From JAJPKK01 sp963824905 (GTDB taxonomy: Bacteria > Pseudomonadota > Alphaproteobacteria > Rhizobiales > Xanthobacteraceae), in assembly GCA_963824905.1 (NCBI GenBank), contig CAWGRH010000005.1, positions 62,001 to 126,000 of the forward strand: 64,000 bases of DNA. The letters are read 5' to 3'. The notes beneath the pieces were generated by a model. That model was not told the origin of the DNA and ran no database searches. It worked only from the letters and a program-made list of their open reading frames with translations. Within the stretch, counting starts at the first letter, position 1. Each line of letters opens with the position of its first letter. Both the position numbers and the translations under genes were made by a program. Positions 52,075-60,366 of this stretch are shown here, in pieces.

Positions 52075-53525
52075 CGCTGCCCTCCCATCTCGCGACCTCG
52101 CCGCGCTTCAAGGAGAACGCCAAGGCGGCGCTCGCTGATCCCGACCTGCAGAATGCGCTGGCCTTCGTCGAGGTCAATTTCATCGCGCGGCGGCGCGAGG
52201 TGGCGAGCCGGCTTCCCGAGTTCGAAGCGCTGCGCGACTCCGCCCGCGACATCAAGAACCACACGCTCGCCAATCTCGACCTCTACCTCGAAGCTTACGA
52301 GCAGCGCCTCACCGCGCAGGGCGGCGAGTTGCACTATGCGGCGACCGCCGAGGAGGCGCGGCGCATCATCCTCGACCTCTGCCGTGGCCTTGGCGCGAAA
52401 ACCGTCACCAAGGGCAAGTCGATGATCGCCGAGGAGATCGGCCTCAACGATTTCCTCGAAGGGAACGGCATCACGCCGGTCGAGACCGATCTCGGCGAAT
52501 ACATCATTCAGCTTCGGCACGAGATGCCGTCCCACATCATTGCGCCGGCGGTGCATCTTACCAAGGCGCAGATCGAGAGCGATTTCCGCCGCGTCCACAC
52601 CCATCTGCCGGCCGACCGCAATCTCGTCGAGCCCACGAGCCTGCTCGCCGAGGCGCGTGGCGTGCTGCGGCAGAAATTCCTCGACGCCGATGTCGGCATC
52701 ACCGGCGCCAACTTCCTCGTCGCCGAGACGGGCACCTCGGTGATCGTCACCAACGAAGGCAACGGCGACCTCACCCAGACCTTGCCGAAGGCGCACATCG
52801 TGCTCGCCTCGATCGAGAAGCTGGTGCCGACGCTCGAGGACCTCGCCCAATTGCTGCGCGTGCTGGCGCGCTCGGCGACGGGGCAGGAGATGACGGTCTA
52901 TACGACGCTGTCGACCGGTCCGCGCCGCGCCGACGACCCTGATGGCCCCGGCGAGTATCACGTCGTGCTGCTCGACAACGGCCGCTCGTCGATGCTCGCC
53001 GGCGAATTCCGCGACATGCTGCGCTGCATCCGCTGCGGCGCCTGCATGAACCATTGCCCGGTCTATCATGCGATCGGCGGTCACGCTTATGGCTGGGTTT
53101 ATCCGGGGCCGATGGGAGCGGTGCTCACGCCGAGCCTGATCGGCATCGACGAGGCCGGCAACCTCCCCAATGCTTCGACCTTCTGCGGCCGGTGCGAGGA
53201 GGTGTGCCCGGTGCGCATTCCGCTGCCGCGGATGATGCGGTCGTGGCGCGAGCGCGAGTTCGAACGCCACCTGTCGCCGGCGACGGTGCGCGCCGGCCTC
53301 GCCTTCTGGGCGTTCTTCGCCAAGCGTCCGCGGCTCTACGGCTTCGCGACATCGATCGCCGCGCGGCTGTTGCATTGGGCGGGGGCCTCGCGCGGTCGTT
53401 TTTCCTTTCTGCCGCTCGCGTCGGGATGGACCCGGTATCGCGATTTCCCGGCGCCTCAGGGCGCGACCTTCCAGTCGCGGTGGAAGGATCGCGACATTCC
53501 TCCTGGCGTCGATCGCGCACCATGA
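52071..53525 (+). CDS. lutB: Lactate utilisation iron-sulfur protein LutB
   Basis: The 484-residue protein is the main electron-transfer subunit of the LutABC L-lactate oxidation system. The N-terminal part (residues ~60-300) is the LutB/YkgF domain, with VTKGKSMIAEEIGLNDFLEG, FLVAETGTSVIVTNEGNGDL and VLLDNGRSSMLAG. Two [4Fe-4S] clusters are bound by CIRCGACMNHCPVY near residue 323 and CGRCEEVCPVRIPL near residue 372. The C-terminal part is LutB-specific. It begins with an ATGA overlap with lutA and ends 25 bp before lutC, so the three form an operon. No regulatory gene is beside it. Confidence 0.93.
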   Translation: MTLPSHLATSPRFKENAKAALADPDLQNALAFVEVNFIARRREVASRLPEFEALRDSARDIKNHTLANLDLYLEAYEQRLTAQGGELHYAATAEEARRIILDLCRGLGAKTVTKGKSMIAEEIGLNDFLEGNGITPVETDLGEYIIQLRHEMPSHIIAPAVHLTKAQIESDFRRVHTHLPADRNLVEPTSLLAEARGVLRQKFLDADVGITGANFLVAETGTSVIVTNEGNGDLTQTLPKAHIVLASIEKLVPTLEDLAQLLRVLARSATGQEMTVYTTLSTGPRRADDPDGPGEYHVVLLDNGRSSMLAGEFRDMLRCIRCGACMNHCPVYHAIGGHAYGWVYPGPMGAVLTPSLIGIDEAGNLPNASTFCGRCEEVCPVRIPLPRMMRSWREREFERHLSPATVRAGLAFWAFFAKRPRLYGFATSIAARLLHWAGASRGRFSFLPLASGWTRYRDFPAPQGATFQSRWKDRDIPPGVDRAP

Positions 53526-53549
53526 TCCCGAAACATTGATCTCGGAACA

Positions 53550-54239
53550 ATGACCCCCCGCGACCTCATCTTCGCGACCATCCGCCGCTCGCTCGGGGTC
53601 ACCGGGGCCGAGGCGCCGCGGCGCGCTGCCGTTGCGGCGCGGCTCGCCGGGCACCCGCGCGGCGTGGTGCCGGCGCGGGGAGAGCTGCCGCCGCGCGAGC
53701 GGGTCGATCTGTTCACCCGCATGGTGGAGGCGGCGTCGGGCACGACGGTGCGGGTCGGTGCCGCGGCGGACGTCCCGGCGGCGGTCGCAGATTTCCTGCG
53801 CGGGCTCAACCTGCCGCTGCGCCTGCGCCACGGCGACGATCCGCGGCTCGCCGCTCTGCCCTGGAGGAACGCGCCTGCGCTCGAGGTTTCTCGCGGCCCC
53901 TCCGACGGCCACGATCTCGCGGCGGTGTCGCATGCCTTCGCCGCGGTCGCGGAGACTGGTACGGTCGTGCTCACGTCGGGGCCGGACAATCCGACGACGC
54001 TCAACTTCCTGCCCGACGTGCACATCGTCGTGGTCGAGGCGGGAGCGGTCGCTGCCGATTTCGAGACGGTGATGGAGGAGCTACGCGAGCGCTACGGCGT
54101 CGGCACACTGCCGCGCGCGGTCAACATGATCACCGGCCCATCGCGCTCGGCGGACATCGAGCAGACGCTCATCCTCGGTGCCCATGGACCGCGCAAGCTA
54201 CATGTGATCGTGGTCGGGGAGGGGGCGCGCGCCCCGTGA
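53550..54239 (+). CDS. lutC: Lactate utilisation protein LutC
   Basis: The 229-residue protein is the LutC/YkgG component of the lactate oxidation complex. It has DLIFATIRRSLGV at the start, and the conserved DUF162 block AAVSHAFAAVAETGTVVLTS (the E-T-G-T segment) and NFLPDVHIVVVEAGAVAADF, then NMITGPSRSADIEQTLILGA and the end PRKLHVIVV. The segment around residues 30-55 is Ala/Arg rich. It has no signal or Fe-S motif. It is the last gene of lutABC, 25 bp after lutB; its exact activity is not settled in any organism. Confidence 0.9.
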   Translation: MTPRDLIFATIRRSLGVTGAEAPRRAAVAARLAGHPRGVVPARGELPPRERVDLFTRMVEAASGTTVRVGAAADVPAAVADFLRGLNLPLRLRHGDDPRLAALPWRNAPALEVSRGPSDGHDLAAVSHAFAAVAETGTVVLTSGPDNPTTLNFLPDVHIVVVEAGAVAADFETVMEELRERYGVGTLPRAVNMITGPSRSADIEQTLILGAHGPRKLHVIVVGEGARAP

Positions 54240-54339
54240 GCGTCGGCGTCCGGCGCGCCGCCGGGGACGAGGCCTGATCAAAATGGAGCCGGAGCGCCCA
54301 ATTCCGGCCTTATCGGTTGGGCAGTTTCAAGGCTCGGCG

Positions 54340-54630
54340 ATGCGAAACACGTGGAGGGGCGCCGTGAAGAGGCTAATCACGACGATGCTGTTGCTGGTGG
54401 GGTTGGCGGCGCCCGCTGTCGCCCAGATGCCGGGTCAGACTGAGACGGGACCGGCTTTGAACCTGTTCGATGAGGGACGCCACCGCAAAACCGACGTGGA
54501 GGTGAAGCAGGAGCGGGATCGTGAGAGCGCCTACAAGTCCGGCATGGGTAAGATCCCGGACAAGAAGGTGAAAAACGACCCGTGGGGCGCCGTGCGCACG
54601 TCGCCGCCCACGGCCAGCGCCACCAAATAG
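54340..54630 (+). CDS. Small secreted hypothetical protein
   Basis: The 96-residue protein, read from the ATG at 54340, has a signal peptide (VKRLITTMLLLVGLAAPAVA, cleavage near AVAQM at ~residue 28). The mature part is charged (FDEGRHRKTDVEVKQERDRE) with KIPDKKVKNDPWGAVRTSPP at the end. Such small secreted proteins are widespread in rhizobia and unassigned. It is on the same strand as lutC, 100 bp after it, so a shared transcript is possible but not shown. Confidence 0.65.
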   Translation: MRNTWRGAVKRLITTMLLLVGLAAPAVAQMPGQTETGPALNLFDEGRHRKTDVEVKQERDRESAYKSGMGKIPDKKVKNDPWGAVRTSPPTASATK

Positions 54631-54805
54631 CGACGTGCTCCGGCCATCGGCCGTTTTTTCCGGCGGCCGCGCGCAACGCGGACCGCAAAATCGCTAAACC
54701 GTAAGATCACAAAAGGTGCGGCTTTTCCGCTCCGAGGAATGGTCCGCGGGCGGCTCGAACCCGATATGGTGCAGGACGTTCTCCTGGTCTGAAGGAGTCT
54801 TGCCC

Positions 54806-54979
54806 ATGAAAAGCGACGAGAAACACGACAAATGCGCCCCGGTACCCCCGGTGGTGGACAAGGAGCGCGGGCTCGATCGTCTGCTCGATGAGGCGCTTGA
54901 GGAAACTTTTCCTGCCTCCGATCCTGTCTCGATGAGCCAGCCGGCCCCCAACAACCGGGTTCGTCGGCCGAAATCGTAG
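54806..54979 (+). CDS. Small conserved hypothetical protein
   Basis: The 57-residue protein contains the short conserved block LDRLLDEALEETFPASDPVS, which I have seen as a stand-alone small protein in many alphaproteobacteria. It has no membrane segment and is acidic. GAAGGAGTC precedes the ATG at a good distance, which supports translation. The 175-base gap before it holds nothing else. Function is unknown. Confidence 0.6.
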   Translation: MKSDEKHDKCAPVPPVVDKERGLDRLLDEALEETFPASDPVSMSQPAPNNRVRRPKS

Positions 54980-55140
54980 ATAATTCAATTATGTGGCCTG
55001 TCGCGACCGGAGCGCGTGACGATCTGACAGCGCCGGCGGACGACCGCGTAACCATATTTTTTGACGCTTCCGCCATCGGAAAGGCTTAGAATCGTTTCCC
55101 GTTTGGGCCCGGCACGTCGATCGGGCGGGAGATGGGGTCC

Positions 55141-56484
55141 ATGAGCCGAAAGTATTTTGGGACCGATGGGATTCGCGGCCGGGCCAACGGCGTGATCACT
55201 GCCGATCTCGCCCTGCGCGTCGGCCAGGCCGCCGGGGTGATGTTCCGCCGCGGCGATCACCGCCACCGCGTGGTGATCGGCAAGGACACCCGGCTCTCCG
55301 GCTACATGATCGAAACCGCCATGGTCGCCGGCTTCACTTCGGTCGGGATGGACGTCCTGCTGCTCGGCCCGATGCCGACGCCGGCAGTCGCCATGCTGAC
55401 CCGCTCGATGCGGGCAGATCTCGGGGTGATGATCTCGGCCTCGCACAACCTTTTTTCGGACAACGGCATCAAGTTGTTCGGTCCGGACGGCTACAAGCTC
55501 TCCGACGAGGTCGAATCCGAGATCGAGCAGCTGATCGACAGCGATCTCGCAAAGAAGCTCGCCAAGCCCGCGGCGCTCGGGCGCGCCAAGCGTATCGACG
55601 GCGTGCACGACCGCTATATCGAGTTCGCCAAGCGGACCCTGCCGCGAAACATCTCGCTCGACGGCTTGCGGGTCGTCGTCGACTGCGCGAACGGCGCCGC
55701 CTATCGCGTCGTGCCCGACGCGCTGTGGGAGCTCGGCGCCGAGGTGTTCTCGATCGGAGTCGAGCCCGACGGCTTCAACATCAACAAGGATTGCGGGTCG
55801 ACCGAGCCGGAGGCGCTCAGCCGCAAGGTGCGCGAGATGCGCGCCGACATCGGCATCGCGCTCGACGGCGATGCCGATCGGGTCGTGATCACCGACGAGC
55901 GCGGCCGGCTGATCGATGGTGACCAGCTGCTCGCGGTCGTCGCCGAGAGCTGGCAGAAGGACGGCCGTCTGCCCGAGCCCACGGTGGTCTCGACCATCAT
56001 GGCCAATCTCGGCCTCGAACGTCACCTCGAGACGCTCGGGATCAAGCTGCTGCGTGCCCAGGTCGGCGACCGCTACGTCCTCGAAGTGATGCGCGAGCAT
56101 GGCTGCACGATCGGCGGCGAGCCGTCCGGCCACATCATCCTGTCGGATTACAACACGACCGGCGACGGCTTCGTCGCGGCGCTCCAGGTGCTCGCGGTGG
56201 TGCGCAAGCTGCAGCAGCCGGTGTCGGTGGTGTGCCACCGCTTCGAGCCGCTGCCCCAGGTCACCAAGAACGTTCGCTATCGCAACGGCAAGCCCCACGA
56301 GGATGCGACGGTGCGATCGGCGATCACCAGCGCGACCGAGCGCCTCAATGGACACGGCCGAGTCATCGTGCGCCCGTCCGGCACCGAACCGGTGATTCGC
56401 ATCACCGGCGAGGGCGACGATCCGAATCTCGTCGAGGACGTCGTCGACGGCATCGTCGAGGCGGTTACGCAGGTCGCCGGCTGA
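55141..56484 (+). CDS. glmM: Phosphoglucosamine mutase
   Basis: GlmM converts glucosamine-6-phosphate to glucosamine-1-phosphate for peptidoglycan and UDP-GlcNAc. The 447-residue protein shows KYFGTDGIRGRANGVI at the start, the phosphoserine loop MISASHNLFSDNGIKLFG with Ser101 as the phosphorylated residue, the metal loop IALDGDADRVVITDERG (three Asp) and the sugar and phosphate loops GEPSGHIILSDY and IVRPSGTEPVIRI. I prefer the ATG at 55141, since GGGAG then lies nine bases upstream; the ATG at 55132 sits directly against it. The operon partners folP and ftsH seen in some bacteria are absent here. Confidence 0.95.
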   Translation: MSRKYFGTDGIRGRANGVITADLALRVGQAAGVMFRRGDHRHRVVIGKDTRLSGYMIETAMVAGFTSVGMDVLLLGPMPTPAVAMLTRSMRADLGVMISASHNLFSDNGIKLFGPDGYKLSDEVESEIEQLIDSDLAKKLAKPAALGRAKRIDGVHDRYIEFAKRTLPRNISLDGLRVVVDCANGAAYRVVPDALWELGAEVFSIGVEPDGFNINKDCGSTEPEALSRKVREMRADIGIALDGDADRVVITDERGRLIDGDQLLAVVAESWQKDGRLPEPTVVSTIMANLGLERHLETLGIKLLRAQVGDRYVLEVMREHGCTIGGEPSGHIILSDYNTTGDGFVAALQVLAVVRKLQQPVSVVCHRFEPLPQVTKNVRYRNGKPHEDATVRSAITSATERLNGHGRVIVRPSGTEPVIRITGEGDDPNLVEDVVDGIVEAVTQVAG

Positions 56485-56964
56485 GAACAGCCGACGCCGT
56501 AGCGCTTCCAATCGCGCCCAACTGATCATTGTCATTGCCCGGCTTGACCGGGCAGGCCGTTAACCTTTGTGTCGTCGATGTGGCGGAGACTCCAGCCCCA
56601 CGCAGCGTCCGGTGGATGCCGGATCGCCCGACAAGCCGGGCTCTGACGGAGCCGCGTGCCGAGAGTAGCGCCACGGGTCCAACATCCGCGCGCAAATAAA
56701 GGCTTCCGTGGCCCCTGCGCTCGATCCGGCTACCTGTCCGGGCGCTTCGTGTTCGATTCGAATTTTGCGTAGCTTTTGTTCTCGTAACCGAGGCGGGAGG
56801 GTTAATCATTTGTTGAGAATACCGGTCGAAATCAGACAACTCATAATATTCATGGTGAAAAAGTAAGGTTAAGTGACGCTTAAGAATTCCGTGGCATCGT
56901 TTTCCTCGGCGTATGAACCGGTCGCGGCGCATTCGCGGTCCGGAACGAGTGGAAGGATGATGTC
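56485..56964. other. Long upstream gap with a palindromic repeat
   Basis: A 480-base gap between glmM and the first beta-barrel gene. It holds the repeat at 56531-56648; after 56750 the DNA is markedly AT-richer, as expected of a strong porin promoter region, but no clear -35/-10 pair can be named. Confidence 0.45.
56531..56648. repeat. Diverged copy of the 5125-5241 inverted repeat
   Basis: GTCATTGCCCGGCTTGACCG at the left end matches the 5125 element; the right end (GGATCGCCCGACAAGCCGGG then CTCTGAC) has lost part of the complementarity. Located after glmM. Confidence 0.65.
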
Positions 56965-57783
56965 ATGAGTAACTTCAAGAAATTCGCACTGGCGAGCGCC
57001 GCCGTCGGTCTCGCTGTCACCACGGCAAATGCCGCCGATCTTCTGCCCCCGCCTCCGCCTGCACCGATTGCGGTCGTTGCCTTCTCCGGCTGGTATCTGC
57101 GCGGCGATATCGGAATGACCAACCAGCAGACCACCTCGTTGACCAACGTGGTCGCGCCGGGAACTTCGGTCGGCACCAAGTTCCTCGCCTTCGATAGCGC
57201 GCCGCTCTTCTCGATGGGCGCCGGCTATCAGTTCAACAACTGGCTGCGCTTCGACGTCACCGGCGAATATCGCGGCAACGCGCATTTTCACGGCCAGCAG
57301 ATCGCCCAGTTCGGCGGGATCATTCTCCCCGACGACTACACCGCCAGCAAGTCGGAGTGGCTGTTCCTCGCCAACGCCTATGTCGATCTCGGCACCTGGT
57401 GGTGCATCACGCCGTTCATCGGCGCCGGCATCGGCACCAGCCGCAATACCATCTCGAACTTCGTCGACGTTGGGGCGACCCAGGCCGGCGCCACCATCCT
57501 GAGCACCACCTATGGCGAGAACGCTTCGAAGTGGAACCTCGCCTGGGCGGCCTATGCGGGCCTCGCCTACAAGGTCGCGCCGGGCCTGAACCTCGAACTG
57601 ACCTATCGCTACGTCAATCTCGGCCACGCCGCGACGGGCCTTACCAACTCCTTCGACGGCGTCACCGTCGTCAATGCGCCCGGGTTCAATTTCGGCGATA
57701 TCACGTCGCAGGACGTGATGCTCGGCTTCCGCTGGAATCTCCCGGTCGAGTTGCCCATGGCCCCGGTCATCACCAAGGGCTGA
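56965..57783 (+). CDS. Outer-membrane beta-barrel protein (Omp25/31-like)
   Basis: The 272-residue protein has a signal peptide (KFALASAAVGLAVTTANA, cleavage at AADLL), then a Pro-rich stretch (LLPPPPPAPIAVVAFSGWY) typical of rhizobial porin-like proteins, and alternating hydrophobic/polar strands such as FSMGAGYQFNNWLRFDVTGEYRG in part, WWCITPFIGAGIGTSRNTIS, AAYAGLAYKVAPGLNLELTY and the last strand QDVMLGFRWNLP (the C-terminus continues VELPMAPVITKG). It probably makes an eight-stranded barrel. A perfect terminator follows. The next gene is a related protein. Confidence 0.83.
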   Translation: MSNFKKFALASAAVGLAVTTANAADLLPPPPPAPIAVVAFSGWYLRGDIGMTNQQTTSLTNVVAPGTSVGTKFLAFDSAPLFSMGAGYQFNNWLRFDVTGEYRGNAHFHGQQIAQFGGIILPDDYTASKSEWLFLANAYVDLGTWWCITPFIGAGIGTSRNTISNFVDVGATQAGATILSTTYGENASKWNLAWAAYAGLAYKVAPGLNLELTYRYVNLGHAATGLTNSFDGVTVVNAPGFNFGDITSQDVMLGFRWNLPVELPMAPVITKG

Positions 57784-57813
57784 GCGGTCCCGCCACGGAG
57801 AATTGCTGCGCGC

Positions 57814-57845
57814 GGCGCGGGAGAAATCCCGCGCCGTTTTCTTTT
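57814..57845 (+). terminator. Rho-independent terminator after the first beta-barrel gene
   Basis: Stem GGCGCGGGA (57814-57822), tetraloop GAAA, complementary TCCCGCGCC (57827-57835), then GTTTTCTTTT. The stem is perfect and the T-run immediate, so this is the best terminator in the window. Confidence 0.92.
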
Positions 57846-58056
57846 CGTGGGAAGTAATTCGCCCACTTCCACGTCGCGATCGATGCAACAGGAGCAGATG
57901 CAGGCGCCCCGTGCCAGCGTACCGCCGATGGTGTCATTCGGCCGCTCGCTAACGCTCCATTAAGGATAATTGGCGACACTCTCTTAACCATTGGTACGAA
58001 GCACGCGTCGCCATCGGTGTGAAGCACGCGGCCGCGTTCGGCTGGAGACTGGACAT

Positions 58057-58926
58057 ATGCGTTGGTGGGTCTTGGGCTTGTTGATCGCGATGGCATCTCC
58101 CACCCTCGCGGCCGATTACGACAATTCCTGGTTGCGGGGATCGCAGGTGATCGGTGCAGCGCCGACACCACCGCCGCGTCTCTACCGGATCTGGGCCGGT
58201 GTCTACGGCGGCGCGCAGGTCGGCGAGGACTTCAGCGGCGTCGACTTCCGCACCTCCTCGGCGATCCAGTCCGCTATCAACCAGGACACGACCCTCAACT
58301 TGGTCAGGGCGGCCTTGCCGGGCATGTTGCCGCTGCCGCAGGTCAACACCCGCGCCCCCAGCTATGGCGGCTTTGTCGGCTACAATTGGCAGATCGACGA
58401 CGTGGTATTCGGCGTGGAATTGAATGCCAACCGCTCCAACCTCAGTCAAAGCACCTCCAGTACCGCGAGCCGGAGCTACATCATCAACAGCGGCGGGTAT
58501 ACGTTTGCGCCGACCGCAGTCAACGTGACCGGTAACAGCTCCATCCAGATGTCCGACTACTTCACGTTCCGCGGACGTGTAGGCTGGGCGTTCGGAAACT
58601 TCCTGCCGTACTTGGCGGGCGGCGTGTCGTTCGCGCAGGTCGACACCTCACGGCTCGTGGACGTCAGCTTTTTTGGCAAATGCACGGTCTGTCCGATCGA
58701 CGGCAACGGCAACCCTATTCCGTTGACGATCGGCGGTGATTACCCCTTCAACAATGTCGACCATGGAAAATACGTGATCGGCTTCGACGGTGTGCTCGGC
58801 GTGGATTATCTCCTGACACGCAACGTCTTCGTGCGCGGTGAGCTCGAGTATCTCCACCTCGGAAACCCGAATGACATCAGGCTGAGCACGATCGCAACGC
58901 GTACTGCCATCGGCCTCAGGTTCTGA
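58057..58926 (+). CDS. Outer-membrane beta-barrel protein (Omp31-like)
   Basis: The 289-residue protein begins with a signal peptide (WWVLGLLIAMASPTLA, cleavage near LAADY at ~residue 18). The barrel contains GVYGGAQVGEDFSGVDF, YGGFVGYNWQIDDVVFGVEL, DYFTFRGRVGWAFGNFLPYL, VLGVDYLLTRNVFVRGELEY and a C-terminal strand ATRTAIGLRF ending in Phe, the usual signal for the Bam complex. Cys-containing insert FFGKCTVCPIDGNG is unusual for porins. The start is the ATG at 58057. It lies after the terminator of the first barrel gene and so has its own promoter. Confidence 0.84.
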   Translation: MRWWVLGLLIAMASPTLAADYDNSWLRGSQVIGAAPTPPPRLYRIWAGVYGGAQVGEDFSGVDFRTSSAIQSAINQDTTLNLVRAALPGMLPLPQVNTRAPSYGGFVGYNWQIDDVVFGVELNANRSNLSQSTSSTASRSYIINSGGYTFAPTAVNVTGNSSIQMSDYFTFRGRVGWAFGNFLPYLAGGVSFAQVDTSRLVDVSFFGKCTVCPIDGNGNPIPLTIGGDYPFNNVDHGKYVIGFDGVLGVDYLLTRNVFVRGELEYLHLGNPNDIRLSTIATRTAIGLRF

Positions 58927-59040
58927 TGATGTTTAGAGCGAGATGAGGCCAGCCGGGCCGGGCCTCTGATCCGGACAGCTCGCCCACCCGTCGTCGTGTC
59001 CCCAGTAGCGGCCCGTCTCCAAGTTGCATCGATTCGCCAC

Positions 59041-59069
59041 TTGACTGTGCAATCTACCTTCCTTATTCC
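59041..59069 (+). promoter_or_regulatory. Possible sigma-70-type promoter for serC
   Basis: TTGACT (59041-59046), a 17-base spacer and TATTCC (59064-59069) fit a vegetative promoter about 55 bases before the serC start. A GC-rich hairpin-like segment (CCCCT...AGGGG) follows. Prediction from sequence only. Confidence 0.4.
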
Positions 59070-59122
59070 CGCCAACGGGACACCCCTCCCCACCGAGGGG
59101 CGCCTATCTGGAAGGATAGATT

Positions 59123-60295
59123 ATGGCGATTGCGATGCCCGGCGTGCGGCCGTCCAACCCGCACTTTTCCTCCGGCCCCTGTGCCAAGCGCCCGGGCTGG
59201 ACCCTTCAAGCGCTCACTGACGCCGCCCTCGGGCGCTCCCACCGTGCCAAGCTCGGCAAGGGCAAGCTCAAGCGCGCGATCGATTTGACCCGCGAGGTGC
59301 TGCGCGTTCCCGGCAGCCATCGTATCGGCATCGTGCCGGCGTCCGACACCGGTGCGGTCGAGATGGCACTGTGGTCGCTGCTCGGCGCCCGTCCGGTCAC
59401 CATGCTCGCCTGGGAATCGTTCGGCGAGGGCTGGGTGAGTGACGTGCTCAAGGAGCTCAAGCTCAAGGACACCACTGTCCTCAAGGCGCCCTATGGCACG
59501 CTGCCCGACCTGACGAAGGTCGACTGGTCGAACGACGTCGTCTTCACCTGGAACGGCACGACGTCGGGCGTTCGCGTCCCTGATGCGAACTGGATCGGCG
59601 CGGATCGGCAAGGCCTCGCGATCTGCGATGCGACGTCGGCTGCATTCGCGCAGCGGCTCGATTGGGACAAGATCGATGTCGCGACCTTCTCCTGGCAGAA
59701 GGTGCTGGGTGGCGAAGCGGCCCACGGCATGCTGGTGCTCTCGCCGCGCGCAGTCGAGCGGCTCGAGAGCTACAAGCCGGCCTGGCCGCTGCCTAAGATC
59801 TTCCGCATGACTAAGGGCGGCAAGATCAACGAGGGCATCTTCGAGGGCGAGACCATCAACACGCCGTCCATGCTGTGCGTCGAGGATTATCTCGACGCCC
59901 TGCAATGGGCGAAATCGATCGGCGGCCTCGATGCCCTGGTCGGGCGCGCCGACGCCAACCTCAAGGTCATCGCCGACTGGGTGGCGGTGACGCCGTGGGT
60001 CGAATTTCTCGCCACCGCCCCGGCGATCCGCTCCAATACTTCAGTGTGCCTGAGCATCGTCGATCCCGCCGTCACCGGCCTCGCCGTCGAGGCGCAGTCG
60101 GCCTTTGCCAAGAACCTCTCGGCTGCGGTCGAGAAAGAAGGCGCCGGCTACGACATTGCCCATTACCGCGACGCCCCGCCGGGCCTGCGCATCTGGTGCG
60201 GTGCGACCGTCGAGGCGCGCGACGTCGAGGCGCTCACCCAGTGGCTGGACTGGGCCTTCGCCAAGACCAAGGACGCATTGCCGAAGGCGGCGTGA
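59123..60295 (+). CDS. serC: Phosphoserine aminotransferase
   Basis: SerC transaminates 3-phosphohydroxypyruvate with glutamate, the second step of serine synthesis. The 390-residue class V PLP enzyme has PSNPHFSSGPCAKRPGWTL at the start, VPASDTGAVEMALWSLLGAR (the cofactor-binding glycine region), VFTWNGTTSGVRVPD, DATSAAFAQRL and the PLP lysine Lys193 in FSWQKVLGGEAAHG. The N-terminal form, beginning MAIAMPGVRPSNPHFSSGPC, is the alphaproteobacterial type. A ribosome site (GAAGG) precedes the ATG. The serA gene begins 71 bp downstream and the two make a serine operon. Confidence 0.95.
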   Translation: MAIAMPGVRPSNPHFSSGPCAKRPGWTLQALTDAALGRSHRAKLGKGKLKRAIDLTREVLRVPGSHRIGIVPASDTGAVEMALWSLLGARPVTMLAWESFGEGWVSDVLKELKLKDTTVLKAPYGTLPDLTKVDWSNDVVFTWNGTTSGVRVPDANWIGADRQGLAICDATSAAFAQRLDWDKIDVATFSWQKVLGGEAAHGMLVLSPRAVERLESYKPAWPLPKIFRMTKGGKINEGIFEGETINTPSMLCVEDYLDALQWAKSIGGLDALVGRADANLKVIADWVAVTPWVEFLATAPAIRSNTSVCLSIVDPAVTGLAVEAQSAFAKNLSAAVEKEGAGYDIAHYRDAPPGLRIWCGATVEARDVEALTQWLDWAFAKTKDALPKAA

Positions 60296-60366
60296 TCCTC
60301 CAAGTGCGCCGCCGGCATCACGGCGGCGATTTCCTGGAAGCGGCAACCAATCGAACGAGCGACACC

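Noticed and set aside
51900..54023. 707-codon open frame on the minus strand
   Set aside because: It is antisense to lutA end, lutB and lutC, which are clear by motifs. High GC content keeps the opposite strand free of stops; the translated product is Arg/His-rich and repetitive.
54985..56535. 516-codon open frame on the minus strand
   Set aside because: Antisense to glmM, which has the full set of active-site motifs.
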